This document shows positions 1 through 8,618 of a DNA stretch of 64,000 bases, piece by piece. A model generated the notes under the pieces. It searched no databases, had not been told where the DNA came from, and saw nothing but the letters and a program-made list of their open reading frames with translations. The stretch is taken from positions 23,531 to 87,530 of the forward strand of contig JASHOA010000045.1 of the NCBI GenBank assembly GCA_030041375.1. The letters run 5' to 3'. Positions within the stretch are counted from its first letter, which is position 1. Each line of letters starts with the position of its first letter. The translations under genes were made by a program, and so were the position numbers. The stretch comes from Acetobacteraceae bacterium (GTDB lineage: Bacteria > Pseudomonadota > Alphaproteobacteria > Acetobacterales > Acetobacteraceae).

Positions 1-1
1 C

Positions 2-160
2 TGCGGCTGCGGGCAGAAAACCGGCCGCAGGCTCATTTTCCTGCAGGGCAGCCTTGATGCAACTGCGCCTCAGAGCACTGCACCATTCGCTTGGTGTGCC
101 GCAGCAGCTCTGCTCTCGTTCTCGGCCGGTTTGCTTGTGATGGCCGGTCTTCCGCGATGA
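2..160 (+). CDS. C-terminal end of a small membrane protein (partial)
   Basis: A reading frame enters from the left edge and stays open for about 52 codons, ending in TGA that overlaps the next gene's start as ATGATG. It contains one hydrophobic segment rich in Ala, Leu and Val near its end, followed by a short basic tail. In Legionella the gene before icmJ is icmD (dotP), a small membrane protein, so a DotP/DotE-like subunit fits by position. Sequence similarity alone does not prove it. The beginning is outside the window. Confidence 0.35.
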   Translation, partial: CGCGQKTGRRLIFLQGSLDATAPQSTAPFAWCAAAALLSFSAGLLVMAGLPR

Positions 161-792
161 TGATGCTGCCTCTCATCTTCTCCGTCGCTGCGAGAGTTGC
201 CGGCACGCATGATGGTGCGTCCGGTGCGGGAGCTGGCGAGACGGCTCATTGCCGGTTCTGCGGCGGGGTAATCGGAACCGAGCCGGCCGGTCTCTCGGGC
301 GACCCTGACGAGGTCCCGAGCTGCGCGCTCTGTCACCTGGTGCGGCATCTCGACCGGCCGCGCATCGATGACGAGGCGCTGCTGATCTGGCTGCCCGAGA
401 TGAGCCAGCCGGTACTCAATTGTCTGGTGCGAGAGATGCACTGCCGTCTCAGGGCGCTCGGTGAGACGCTGCACGTTGAAGTGTCGCCACTCCTGGACAC
501 GGAGGATCGCCCCGTTCTCTGGCATGCGCAGCAGGCGCTGCTCGGACGTTCCGAAGTCGCCGCGACTCGGCTCGGCAGCGCGGGCCCAGGCGATCCGGCC
601 GACGCTCTCGTGCGCCTGTCGCCATCGGCATATGGCGTGCGGTGGCGGAATCTGGGCGGGGTCAGGCTACTGCCGCGGGGGCGCTTTTTCGCCGGTGAAA
701 GCGACATCTATCCGGAGATCGTGGACGGATGGCGGAAGGCCGCCGCGAGTGCGGTACCTCGCCTGTCGGCGTCAGACAGAGGGAACGGCTGA
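157..792 (+). CDS. dotN: Type IVB secretion protein DotN/IcmJ-like
   Basis: Likely DotN/IcmJ, a zinc-binding subunit of the type IV coupling complex that associates with DotL on the cytoplasmic side. Two CxxC pairs are visible near the N-terminus (C32/C35 and C56/C59 from this start), as in the family. The gene lies directly before icmB, the same order as icmJ-icmB in Legionella, and its TGA overlaps the icmB ATG. I chose ATG 157 because it overlaps the preceding stop and gives an N-terminus beginning MMML; a TTG at 91 would add 22 residues. ATGs at 160 and 163 are equally possible. About 212 residues, close to the usual length. Confidence 0.8.
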   Translation: MMMLPLIFSVAARVAGTHDGASGAGAGETAHCRFCGGVIGTEPAGLSGDPDEVPSCALCHLVRHLDRPRIDDEALLIWLPEMSQPVLNCLVREMHCRLRALGETLHVEVSPLLDTEDRPVLWHAQQALLGRSEVAATRLGSAGPGDPADALVRLSPSAYGVRWRNLGGVRLLPRGRFFAGESDIYPEIVDGWRKAAASAVPRLSASDRGNG

Positions 793-3700
793 TGTTTGCG
801 GCGCTCGCCAGGATGTTCGCAAGCCTGTCGCTGATGCTGAAGCAGCCGTTGGAGGCCTATTGCGAGCTGGAGACCGCCCATGGTGACGCCTTCGTCACCA
901 GGAGCGGGCACTATGTCTCCTGGCTCCGCGTCGATGGCATGCAGCGGATGGCCGAGCGCAAGGATTTCGATCAGATCACCGAGGCGATGCGGCTCGATCT
1001 CTCCGGTGCGCTGGAGTCCCCCGGGCATGCCATCGTGGGATGGTATATTTCCGACCCGGACGCGGCTCTCGTAGAAATCGAGCGCGTCAACCTCGCTTCC
1101 TGCCGGACCATCGCGCATGCGGCCGGCCTCGATCTCGGCGATATCCTCGATGAGCGGGCACGGCTGTGGCCGAAGCTGATGCGCTGGGAGGCGGCGTATT
1201 TCATCCTGTGGACGCGGACCTCCGTGCTGACCAGGGAGGAACGCAAGCAGCTCAAGGCCGAGTACGCAACGAATGCGGGCGCAACCGGTGTCCTCGGCGA
1301 GACGCAGCGCGTCTATCTCAGGAGCGAAGTCATGGCGGCACGGCACGCGGCATTCGCCTCACGCGTGCTCTCTGCGCTCCGGGCGCACCATGTCAGTGCC
1401 TCGCCGGTCGAGCCGCACGAGGCGCTCAGGGTCACACGCAAGGCGATGTATCGCGAGATGGCCGGCTCCGAATGGCTGCCGAGCCTGCCGGGCGATCGGG
1501 TAATGCCACGCTGTCCCGAGGAGGATGTGCGCAAGCCGAAGCCGGACTGTCTGCTCTGGCCGCCGATCCGCGACCAGCTCTTCTACGCGGACGCGGTGAC
1601 GCATGGCGGCCAGCGGGTGGACTTCGGGGAGAACGCGTACGCACCGCTCGATCTGGACATCGGGCCGGAGGATCCGCGGCCCTTCGTCGAGCTCGCCGCC
1701 ATGCTTGGCCAGGACCGCATTCCGTGGCGCGCCTCGGTCGTGCTCGAAGGCTGCGGCCCCTCGGCGATGCAGGTCAAGGACGTCGGCGCGAGCTTCCTTT
1801 CGATGTTCCCCGGCAATGCGGATCTGCGGCGTGCCTTCGCGTTCATCCGCGAGGCGCGGCAGAAGGACAACCACATCAGCGTTCGGCTCAGGGCGAGCTT
1901 CGCGACCTGGGCCCCGGTGGAGCAGGCGGCGAGGCTGCGGCGGCGAGTTTCCACGCTCTCGCAGCGGATCGAGGGCTGGGGCAATGCGAAGACGACAATG
2001 GTGATCGGCGATCCCCTGGAGGGCGTGATGAGCTCGGCACCCGGACTGGCCCTGGCCTCGACCGCCAATCCGTCGCTCGCGCTGCTCGGCGATGCACTCT
2101 GCATGTTGCCCTGGAACCGCACTGCTTCTCCCTGGGAGGCGGGGAGCGTGCTGTTCCGCCGCCCCGACGGCGGCATCTGGCCGTACGACCCTGCGGGCGG
2201 CCGGAAGCGGCCGCTGGTGGTGGATATTTTTGTAGCACCCCCCGGTGCCGGCAAATCGGTGCTGGCGAACACCATCAATATCGGCCTCTGTCTCAGCCCC
2301 GCCGTGATGGGGAGCGGTGGCGCGAGGCTGCCATTGATCGGCAAGGCGGACATCGGCCGCAGTGCCGAGGGGTTCGTGCGACTGATGCAGGAAGCGCTCG
2401 GACCTAAGCGTCGGCACGAGGCGATTTTCACCTCCCTGCAATTCGCGCCGGGACACGAGGTCAACATCTTCGACCTCCAGGTCGGCTGCGAGTACCCGTT
2501 GCCGCTCGAGCGGGCCTTCATCCAGAACTTCCTCGCGCTGGCGACGCTGCCGCCCGATGTCTCGACGCCCTTCGAGGGTATGACGCAGCTGATCGCCCTG
2601 GTCATCGATGAGGCGTATCGCCTCTGCACCGAGGCTGGCGGCGGCGCAAAGCACTACCGGCCCGGCGTGGAGCCGGAGGTCGACCGCGCGATCGAGCGCC
2701 TGGGCATCCGCCTGCACCATGAGGCACCCTACTGGCGCGATGTGGTCGATGCGCTCTGCGACGCGGGCGAGTATCTCCTGGCCGAGCGGGCGCAACGTCA
2801 CGCGGTGCCAATTCTCGAAGACCTGATCGGCGCGGTCCGGAGCGATCAGGTGCGGGACATGTTCGACCGCCTCACGATCGCCGAGACGAGTGAGAAGGCG
2901 GCGCAGGTCTTCGAGCGCTACATCGCCGACCTGATCCGCCGCTTTCCGACACTGAACGCCCCGAGCAAGCTCGATTTTGGGCCGGCGCGGATCATCGTTC
3001 TCGATCTGCAGCACGTCGCGCCGACCGGATCTGCGGCCGCCAGCCGGCAGACCGAGATGATGTATCTGCTGGCGCGGCACATCCTGGCGCGCAATTTCTT
3101 CCTGCATCCGGAGTATCTCGCCTTCGTGCCGGAGCGGGTGAAGGACTATCACCGCCGGCGCTTCACCGAGGTCTACGAGACCGTCAAGCGGCTCGATTAC
3201 GACGAGTGGCACCGCACCGAGGGGAGCGCGCTGGTCCGCGCACAGGCCGAGCTCGATGTGCGCGAGGGGCGCAAGCACAACGTCCAGCTCGGCTTCACCA
3301 GCCAGCGCCTCTCCGACATGGGCGATGGGGTGATCGCGCAATCGACCGGGCGGTTCGTGCTCGGCGCTGACGATCAGCGCGAGCGCGAGCTGATCATCGA
3401 GCGTTTCGGCCTGACCGATGCTTCCAGCAAGATCGTCCGCCACCGCCTGACCGGGCCGCGAGGGGACGGCGCGCCGTTTCTCGCGATCTTCCGGGCCGAG
3501 CAGGAGCACTACGAGCAGTTCCTGGTCAACTCCTTGGGCCCGGTCGAACTTTGGGCGCTTTCCACGACGCCGGCCGATACCAGCCTGCGCAATCGGCTCT
3601 ATGACCGGGTCGGGTTCTCCGAGGGCCTGCGGCGTCTTGCCAAGGTGTTCCCGAACGGTTCGGCAACCGGCGAGATCGAACGGCGAACCAGGACCCGATT

Positions 3701-3845
3701 GAAGAAGGGCGACGCTGCGGAGCTCGTCGAGGCGGGCGTGATCGACGAGCTGGCAAGCGAGCTGATCGAGGGAAGGGGGTTGGGCCTCTTCCTCAGGCCT
3801 CACGAGGAAGCCGCGGGCGAGGCGCTGCCGCTGGCCGCGGAGTGA
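792..3845 (+). CDS. dotO: Type IVB secretion ATPase DotO/IcmB (TraU-like)
   Basis: A VirB4-class ATPase of the Dot/Icm (MPF-I) transfer machine that powers assembly or substrate passage at the inner membrane. It has about 1017 residues, the usual size for IcmB/TraU. A Walker A motif (APPGAGKS) lies near residue 483, and the C-terminal third has the expected ATPase pattern, including LGADDQRERE. ATG 792 overlaps the dotN stop and has an AGAGGG ribosome site about 8 bases upstream; an upstream in-frame ATG at 729 lies inside dotN and is less likely. It sits in the transfer operon between dotN and, after a 544-base gap, dotD. Confidence 0.95.
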   Translation: MFAALARMFASLSLMLKQPLEAYCELETAHGDAFVTRSGHYVSWLRVDGMQRMAERKDFDQITEAMRLDLSGALESPGHAIVGWYISDPDAALVEIERVNLASCRTIAHAAGLDLGDILDERARLWPKLMRWEAAYFILWTRTSVLTREERKQLKAEYATNAGATGVLGETQRVYLRSEVMAARHAAFASRVLSALRAHHVSASPVEPHEALRVTRKAMYREMAGSEWLPSLPGDRVMPRCPEEDVRKPKPDCLLWPPIRDQLFYADAVTHGGQRVDFGENAYAPLDLDIGPEDPRPFVELAAMLGQDRIPWRASVVLEGCGPSAMQVKDVGASFLSMFPGNADLRRAFAFIREARQKDNHISVRLRASFATWAPVEQAARLRRRVSTLSQRIEGWGNAKTTMVIGDPLEGVMSSAPGLALASTANPSLALLGDALCMLPWNRTASPWEAGSVLFRRPDGGIWPYDPAGGRKRPLVVDIFVAPPGAGKSVLANTINIGLCLSPAVMGSGGARLPLIGKADIGRSAEGFVRLMQEALGPKRRHEAIFTSLQFAPGHEVNIFDLQVGCEYPLPLERAFIQNFLALATLPPDVSTPFEGMTQLIALVIDEAYRLCTEAGGGAKHYRPGVEPEVDRAIERLGIRLHHEAPYWRDVVDALCDAGEYLLAERAQRHAVPILEDLIGAVRSDQVRDMFDRLTIAETSEKAAQVFERYIADLIRRFPTLNAPSKLDFGPARIIVLDLQHVAPTGSAAASRQTEMMYLLARHILARNFFLHPEYLAFVPERVKDYHRRRFTEVYETVKRLDYDEWHRTEGSALVRAQAELDVREGRKHNVQLGFTSQRLSDMGDGVIAQSTGRFVLGADDQRERELIIERFGLTDASSKIVRHRLTGPRGDGAPFLAIFRAEQEHYEQFLVNSLGPVELWALSTTPADTSLRNRLYDRVGFSEGLRRLAKVFPNGSATGEIERRTRTRLKKGDAAELVEAGVIDELASELIEGRGLGLFLRPHEEAAGEALPLAAE

Positions 3846-4389
3846 CGCACCCCTGATGCGGTTTCCGAATACATGCAGATAGGCGGAACGATCGGACGTT
3901 GCGCGCTACCCGGCAAGACACGGGACCTGGCGGATCGTCTCCTTCCGGAGGCCCCACCCAGGCTCATCAGCTTGCAGAGGCGCTGCGAACTCGTGACGGG
4001 ATCGTGCCGTTCCCCTCGAACCGCGATCCACACGTGCTGTCCCGATTCGGTCCGGCCCTCCCGTCGAGTCCAAAGGCGGAACGTCGCTGTGCACAGCGTC
4101 CAGGATTGTGCCTCCCGTTCGCAAATGCAGGGCACAGGCTGGCCTCCGATGGAGGAGAGCATGTGCCATTTCAAGTTGCAGCTTGGTGCATCGATCGTCG
4201 TGCCGTTCAAGATCGCGCGCACGCACGATGGTCCCCGACAGGCTTGGCGCGTGCGGGGGCTGCGCGAGATCGGGGCGCCCACTGCGGATTCTTCCCGGTT
4301 CGGCTGGGGTACTCTGCAAGTGGCGGGGCGGCGGTCGGCGGCGGTGCTCTCTCAGGCTGCGGCGCGTGAGTGCCGCGTGGAGCGGTGAG
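3846..4389. other. Intergenic region between dotO and dotD
   Basis: 544 bases without a gene I can support. Open frames exist on both strands (for example 3873-4388 plus and 3906-4319 minus), but they are rich in Arg/Ser/Pro and resemble no family, and none has a good ribosome site. The gap is unusual in an otherwise tightly packed operon, so it may hold a promoter for dotD-dotC-dotB. I found no clear -35/-10 pair. Confidence 0.5.
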
Positions 4390-4851
4390 ATGCGGATCCC
4401 GTTCCCTGCCGGCTTGCTCTGTGCCGGATTGCTGGCTGGTTGTGCGGCGGTTCACCCCGTTCCGACCTCCGTTGCCACGGCGGGGATGCCGAACCCAGAG
4501 GCTGCCTTGCAATGGAGCATGCAGCGGGTGGATGCGGAGATGGCGGAACTCGGCCGGATCGGGCCTGGGACCGTGACGGCCAACCCGGTGCTTCCGGCAC
4601 CATTGGAACGCATCGTCTCGTTTCGATGGAACGGGCCGGTCGATAACGCAGTCGCCATACTCGCGCAAAGCATCGGCTACACCTTCTACGTCACCAGGCC
4701 GCCGCAGGCGAAGCCGATCATCGTCGCCGTCAGCATGTCTTCTGTTCCCGCCTGGCAGGTGTTCAAAGCCCTGGGCGATCGGGCGGGCAAGCAGGCGACG
4801 GTCGAAGTCGATCCGCTGCATCATGCGGTCCTGGTGATCGACCATGGATAA
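4390..4851 (+). CDS. dotD: Outer-membrane lipoprotein DotD (TraH-like)
   Basis: DotD is an outer-membrane lipoprotein of the type IVB core complex and works with DotC to place DotH in the outer membrane. The protein has 153 residues and begins with a lipoprotein signal peptide with the lipobox LAGC (Cys18). The C-terminal part has the small secretin-N-like fold pattern (ISFRWNGPVD-type start, then alternating strands) typical of DotD. The start was placed at ATG 4390 because it gives the signal peptide; the same frame is open further upstream. Its end overlaps dotC by 8 bases, implying coupled translation. Confidence 0.85.
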   Translation: MRIPFPAGLLCAGLLAGCAAVHPVPTSVATAGMPNPEAALQWSMQRVDAEMAELGRIGPGTVTANPVLPAPLERIVSFRWNGPVDNAVAILAQSIGYTFYVTRPPQAKPIIVAVSMSSVPAWQVFKALGDRAGKQATVEVDPLHHAVLVIDHG

Positions 4852-5797
4852 ATTCGCGGGTCTTCTCATCACCATGCTCCTGCTGGCCCGGTTGGCAGGG
4901 GCGCTGCCGGCTTCAGCACAAGGTCTTCTGACATCGCCGCAGGTGCCGCCGGAACCGTCACCCGGGCAGATCGAGCAGAACCTGCCGGCCTTGGGCAATC
5001 CGCTGAACAATCCGATCACCGGCTCATCCGAGAATCCCGGAGTTGTTGGCACTGAGCCACCGCCCTCACTCGAAGAGCTTCAGGCGACGCGTCCCGGCAA
5101 CGAGAAGGAGAACGGCCTGAAGCCCGGGCGGGCCGATCAGCTGCGTATGGCTGCGCTGACCTATGGCGCGCAAGGTGGTCTGGCTGCCGAGAGCTTCGCG
5201 ATCAACGAGATGCTGCGGCGCTACCGGTCGGAACTCGACCGGACGTTCGATTTCTCGCCGCTAGTGCTGCCGGTCGGTTCCGGCCAGACCCTCCTTCGCC
5301 CGCCGGTTGTCACCGCCGCAGAGATGGCATTCGCGCTTGCCGACGGCGGCCAGGTCGCGCGCGAGACTTCGTGCATCTACCAGATCACCCGCAACGCGGA
5401 GCTTGCTTCCGCACCGCCCAACTGGCGCGCCTATCTCGTGCGGGTCTGGGCGAAGCCGATGCGGCCGACCGACGCGGGTTTGCCGCACACGGCACAGGAA
5501 GTCGCGTACTGGAACAAGTGGGTGGCCGACGGATGGGCGGCCGGCGAGAAGCAGGCGGACGAGATTTTCCTCGACGATCTCGGGCGGCTCGAGCGCGACA
5601 TCATTGGCATGGCCCGCTACCGTGTGCTGTTGCGTGCCGGTCTCGTCGAAGCGCCGGTCGTGGCATTCCGGACTCGTGCCGTCGATGGTGGCGGCGACAG
5701 CCTGCATGTCAACGACCGGACGATCCGCATCACTGCGCAGCGCGGCCTCGAGAGCAATCCGCGCCGCTGGTCGCCGCGCGCCGGCTGCCCGCAATGA
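4844..5797 (+). CDS. dotC: Type IVB secretion protein DotC (TraI of IncI-like)
   Basis: DotC belongs to the outer-membrane core complex with DotD and DotH. The 317-residue protein has a clear signal peptide (about residues 1-25, ending ASAQ), then a Pro-rich linker and a conserved central part with LKPGRADQLRMAAL and YGAQGGLAAES, features I associate with the DotC/TraI family. Legionella DotC is a lipoprotein, but here no lipobox Cys follows the signal peptide, so this copy is probably a soluble or peripheral periplasmic protein. It is translated from an ATG inside the end of dotD. Confidence 0.9.
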   Translation: MDKFAGLLITMLLLARLAGALPASAQGLLTSPQVPPEPSPGQIEQNLPALGNPLNNPITGSSENPGVVGTEPPPSLEELQATRPGNEKENGLKPGRADQLRMAALTYGAQGGLAAESFAINEMLRRYRSELDRTFDFSPLVLPVGSGQTLLRPPVVTAAEMAFALADGGQVARETSCIYQITRNAELASAPPNWRAYLVRVWAKPMRPTDAGLPHTAQEVAYWNKWVADGWAAGEKQADEIFLDDLGRLERDIIGMARYRVLLRAGLVEAPVVAFRTRAVDGGGDSLHVNDRTIRITAQRGLESNPRRWSPRAGCPQ

Positions 5798-6004
5798 CCC
5801 GATTTGCTCCTCGCCCGTTATACGCCGGCGACCGGCGCACGATGGGTGTGGGATATTCCCACGCCGCGTTGAGGAGCTATCCGGCAGGCACCGCTGATCA
5901 CGTTGTCGCACAGGTCTCGCCGGACGCCGCGAGTTCCGCCGTCAGGTGGAGTCTGATCTCTCTCGACCCTCCTTTGGCGAGGATCAACGGCGGCTTCGCT
6001 GAAG

Positions 6005-7258
6005 GTGAGCAAAACCGCAACCCGGAGCGAAGCGCGGGCCAATCCGGCGGGAAGCCTGATCCCGATGCTGGATAGCCTCTCCCCCGTCGCCGTCACCTCC
6101 CTGCCGGATGCCCCCTTCTTGCCTCGGGTCGTCTGGCCTGATGCGGAGAAGCCCGGGCTTCGCTGGGTGGTCGATCCGCGCAAGAGCGCGCCGGGACTTG
6201 ATTCCTTGTTGACGTGGGCCTTCCGGCAGGACGCATCCCGCATTGCCTTCCAGACCGGGCATCCGGTGTGGGTGAGCATCCACGGCCGCAACTACCGCGT
6301 GACCGCAACCCCGACCGACGAGCTCGATTTCAGTCACATCGTCAATCATCTCTATGGCGCCGACGGGATGGCCCGGCTGCAGGGCGGCAACGATTTCGAC
6401 ACCGCCTATGCGATCCAGATCGACCGCTCCACCCGGCTCCGGTTCCGCCTCAACGTGACACCGACGCGGACCTCCCGCCGCGATGGCGGCAACATCGTGC
6501 TGCGTCCGATCCCGGACATGCCGCCCCCGCTCGAGCAGCAGAATGTCGAGCCGGAAATCCTTAATGCCTACCGGCCGCGGCAGGGAATCGTCATCGTCAG
6601 CGGGGCAACCGGCTCGGGCAAATCGACCCTGATTGCCGGCATGACGCTCGCCAAGGTCATGGACCCCGACGGGCATTACAACATCCTCGAGGGGGCCGGC
6701 CCGGTCGAGTTCCTGCTGGAGCGGCTGCGCGGTCCCTGTTCGACGATCAACCAGACCGAGATCCCGCGCGACCTGCCAACCTTTGCGGCCTTCGTACGCG
6801 GGGCGATGCGCCGCGAGCCGACGGACGTCATCGTCGGCGAGTGCCGCGACAGCGAGACGATGGTGGCGGCGATTCAGGCAGCGATCTCCGGCCATGTCGT
6901 CACCACCACGATCCATGCCAACGGCGTGGCCCTGACGATGCAGCGGATCGCGAGCCTCTGCCCTCCAGGCGAGCGCGAGAACCTGATCTCGGCGGTCGCC
7001 CAATCGCTCCGGCTGATCATCAATCAGCGCCTGGCCCGATCGACCGGCGGCAGGCGCACTGCGCTCAGGGAGTTCCTGGTCTTCGATGCCGCCTTGCGCT
7101 CCGAGCTGTTGCGCGCGGATCCGGCCGAATGGCCGTCACTGACCCGGTCTGCCGTGGAAGAGCAGGGGCAATCCTATCGGGTGGCGATCGCGCGGGCCCT
7201 CGAGGAGGGGCGGATTTCCCAAGAGACGGCAGCCTTCGAGCTGCGGGAAGTTGGCTGA
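6005..7258 (+). CDS. dotB: Type IVB secretion ATPase DotB (TraJ-like)
   Basis: DotB is the hexameric PilT/VirB11-like cytoplasmic ATPase that docks on the secretion channel and energises transfer. In 417 residues it shows Walker A (GATGSGKST, near residue 200), an Asp/Glu box (VGECRD, near 277) and a His box (TTTIHANG, near 300), in the correct order. The first possible start is GTG 6005; ATG 6065 (MLDSLSP) with a GGGAAG site upstream is an alternative that loses 20 residues. It follows dotC after a 207-base gap. Confidence 0.95.
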   Translation: MSKTATRSEARANPAGSLIPMLDSLSPVAVTSLPDAPFLPRVVWPDAEKPGLRWVVDPRKSAPGLDSLLTWAFRQDASRIAFQTGHPVWVSIHGRNYRVTATPTDELDFSHIVNHLYGADGMARLQGGNDFDTAYAIQIDRSTRLRFRLNVTPTRTSRRDGGNIVLRPIPDMPPPLEQQNVEPEILNAYRPRQGIVIVSGATGSGKSTLIAGMTLAKVMDPDGHYNILEGAGPVEFLLERLRGPCSTINQTEIPRDLPTFAAFVRGAMRREPTDVIVGECRDSETMVAAIQAAISGHVVTTTIHANGVALTMQRIASLCPPGERENLISAVAQSLRLIINQRLARSTGGRRTALREFLVFDAALRSELLRADPAEWPSLTRSAVEEQGQSYRVAIARALEEGRISQETAAFELREVG

Positions 7259-7382
7259 AGGGCAGGGGGGAATGATCGTGTTTCGGTTCTCCGGGCATTG
7301 GCCATGCGGCTTAACGGGCGGCCTCAACGCAGTGCAGAATCGCCTCGCGCGCGTTGTGGCCACGCGCCGGCGGTGCTGAGGG

Positions 7383-7631
7383 ATGTGGCGCAATACCGGG
7401 CAGCCCGTGCGTCTCTTCATGCTGGACGCGCGCGCCTGCCTGCCCATCCTAAGCGCTGCGGTCTATTGGAGCTGGACGACGCTCGACATCGCGATCGTCG
7501 GCGTCGCGTTCTTCTCGGCTATTTCGTTTGCCGGCATGACTCTGCCGGCGATGCTGCGGCTGATCCGGCGCTGGCTCGTCGGTCCGGTGCGCACTGCCGT
7601 TCCCGCCTGGCGCCGGCGGAGGCTGGCATGA
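7383..7631 (+). CDS. icmT: Small membrane protein IcmT-like (DotK-region IcmT/TraK)
   Basis: 82 residues beginning MWRNTGQP and continuing with LFMLDARA, LPIL and a hydrophobic middle, which matches the characteristic start and layout of IcmT. IcmT is a small inner-membrane protein essential for Dot/Icm function. One or two membrane segments cover about residues 20-60, and the C-terminus is strongly basic. A GAGGG sits directly before the ATG. The stop overlaps the next start as ATGA, so the two genes are translationally coupled. Confidence 0.85.
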   Translation: MWRNTGQPVRLFMLDARACLPILSAAVYWSWTTLDIAIVGVAFFSAISFAGMTLPAMLRLIRRWLVGPVRTAVPAWRRRRLA

Positions 7632-8062
7632 GCGAAGTCAGCGTCGATGCGGTGGCGCGGACGATGCGGGTGCTGCTGGAGCGCACCGGGCGGCCCCTCT
7701 GCTATCGCGATCCGGCGAATGGCGCGTGGCTTACGGTGGATGCGGAAACGGCGGCGGAAGCTTCCGGCTTTCTGCCGGCGCTCGTCGTCGCCGGCGAGGC
7801 GGTGTGGCGGGAAGCGACCGGCAAGGGGTTTGCGGTGGAGATCGTCCGCGATGCCAAAGCACTGCTCGGTTATCGCCTCGGCAGGATCGGCGCCGGAACC
7901 TTCGCGACCGTGATGCTGGCTGCGATGGAGGCGATCAACCAGGTAGCGCGGCCGGAAGCAGTCGTCGTCAGCGATTTGAATAGGCTGTGGTCAGCCGCGA
8001 CCAGTCGCATCCGCCGCGAGAAGGCCATCGGACTCCACCGAGGCGAAGAGCCGCGGGCATGA
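7628..8062 (+). CDS. IcmS-like secretion chaperone candidate
   Basis: 144-residue soluble protein directly after icmT, exactly where icmS lies in Legionella. Several features fit IcmS: an acidic N-terminal helix, a SGFLPALV-type segment in the middle, then KALLGYRLGRIG and a hydrophobic helix (FATVMLAAMEAINQV). IcmS is a small acidic adaptor that binds the DotL tail and substrates. IncI plasmids such as R64 are generally described as lacking it, so its presence here would be notable. Similarity is distant and rests on pattern and position. Both ends overlap the neighbouring genes by ATGA. Confidence 0.55.
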   Translation: MSEVSVDAVARTMRVLLERTGRPLCYRDPANGAWLTVDAETAAEASGFLPALVVAGEAVWREATGKGFAVEIVRDAKALLGYRLGRIGAGTFATVMLAAMEAINQVARPEAVVVSDLNRLWSAATSRIRREKAIGLHRGEEPRA

Positions 8063-8616
8063 GGAAGGCTCACCTGGGCCAGGCCGCGCTTGCTCTGCTT
8101 TTGATGCTCGGCCCGGCGGTGGCTGCAACCGCTGCGCCAACTGCGACAATGATCCGCGCTTGCATCCTTGCCGCAGCCAACCTCTACAGCGAACCCCCGG
8201 CCGTGCTGCTGATCCTCCTCAACGTCGAGGGCGGCTCGCTCGGAGCGGTAAGCCACAACACCAATGGCACTGTCGATATCGGTCCGATGCAGGTCAACCA
8301 GATCTGGGTTCCGGCGCTGGCGTCGCACTGGCATGCGACGGAGCGCGCGACGTCCCTGGCTCTGCGCGACAATTTCTGCGCCAACGTCGAGGCGGGCGCC
8401 TGGATCCTCCGTCAGGGACTCGACGAGGCGAATGGGGATTTCTGGGGCGGTGTCGGCTACTATCACTCGCACGATCCCGGCTACGAGCAAGCCTATCTGC
8501 ATGCGGTGCTGAAGCAGGCGCTGCGTCTTGAGGCGCTGGCGCGGCGGCAATCGATGCAGAAACCCGAAACTACCGGCGCACGTGCCTCTGCGCCTGCCAG
8601 GAAGGGGAGGGGCTGA
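8059..8616 (+). CDS. Periplasmic lytic transglycosylase
   Basis: Peptidoglycan-cleaving enzyme of the SLT/IagB type that opens the cell wall for assembly of the transfer channel. The 185-residue protein has a signal peptide (about residues 1-27), the catalytic Glu57 in NVEGGS, the DIGPMQVN motif and a later GYYHS segment, all in the order of the family. The start codon overlaps the previous gene's stop (ATGA), and a GGAAGGGGAGGGG stretch at its end serves as ribosome site for dotM. Confidence 0.88.
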   Translation: MRKAHLGQAALALLLMLGPAVAATAAPTATMIRACILAAANLYSEPPAVLLILLNVEGGSLGAVSHNTNGTVDIGPMQVNQIWVPALASHWHATERATSLALRDNFCANVEAGAWILRQGLDEANGDFWGGVGYYHSHDPGYEQAYLHAVLKQALRLEALARRQSMQKPETTGARASAPARKGRG

Positions 8617-8618
8617 GC

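Noticed and set aside
1359..3803. 814-codon open frame antisense to dotO
   Set aside because: It is the mirror of a GC-rich gene with strong codon bias; its translation is Arg/Gln/His-rich and matches no family, while dotO on the other strand has clear ATPase motifs.
3873..4388. 171-codon frame ending just before dotD
   Set aside because: Composition Arg/Ser/Pro/Cys-rich, no ribosome site and no recognisable segment; treated as intergenic.
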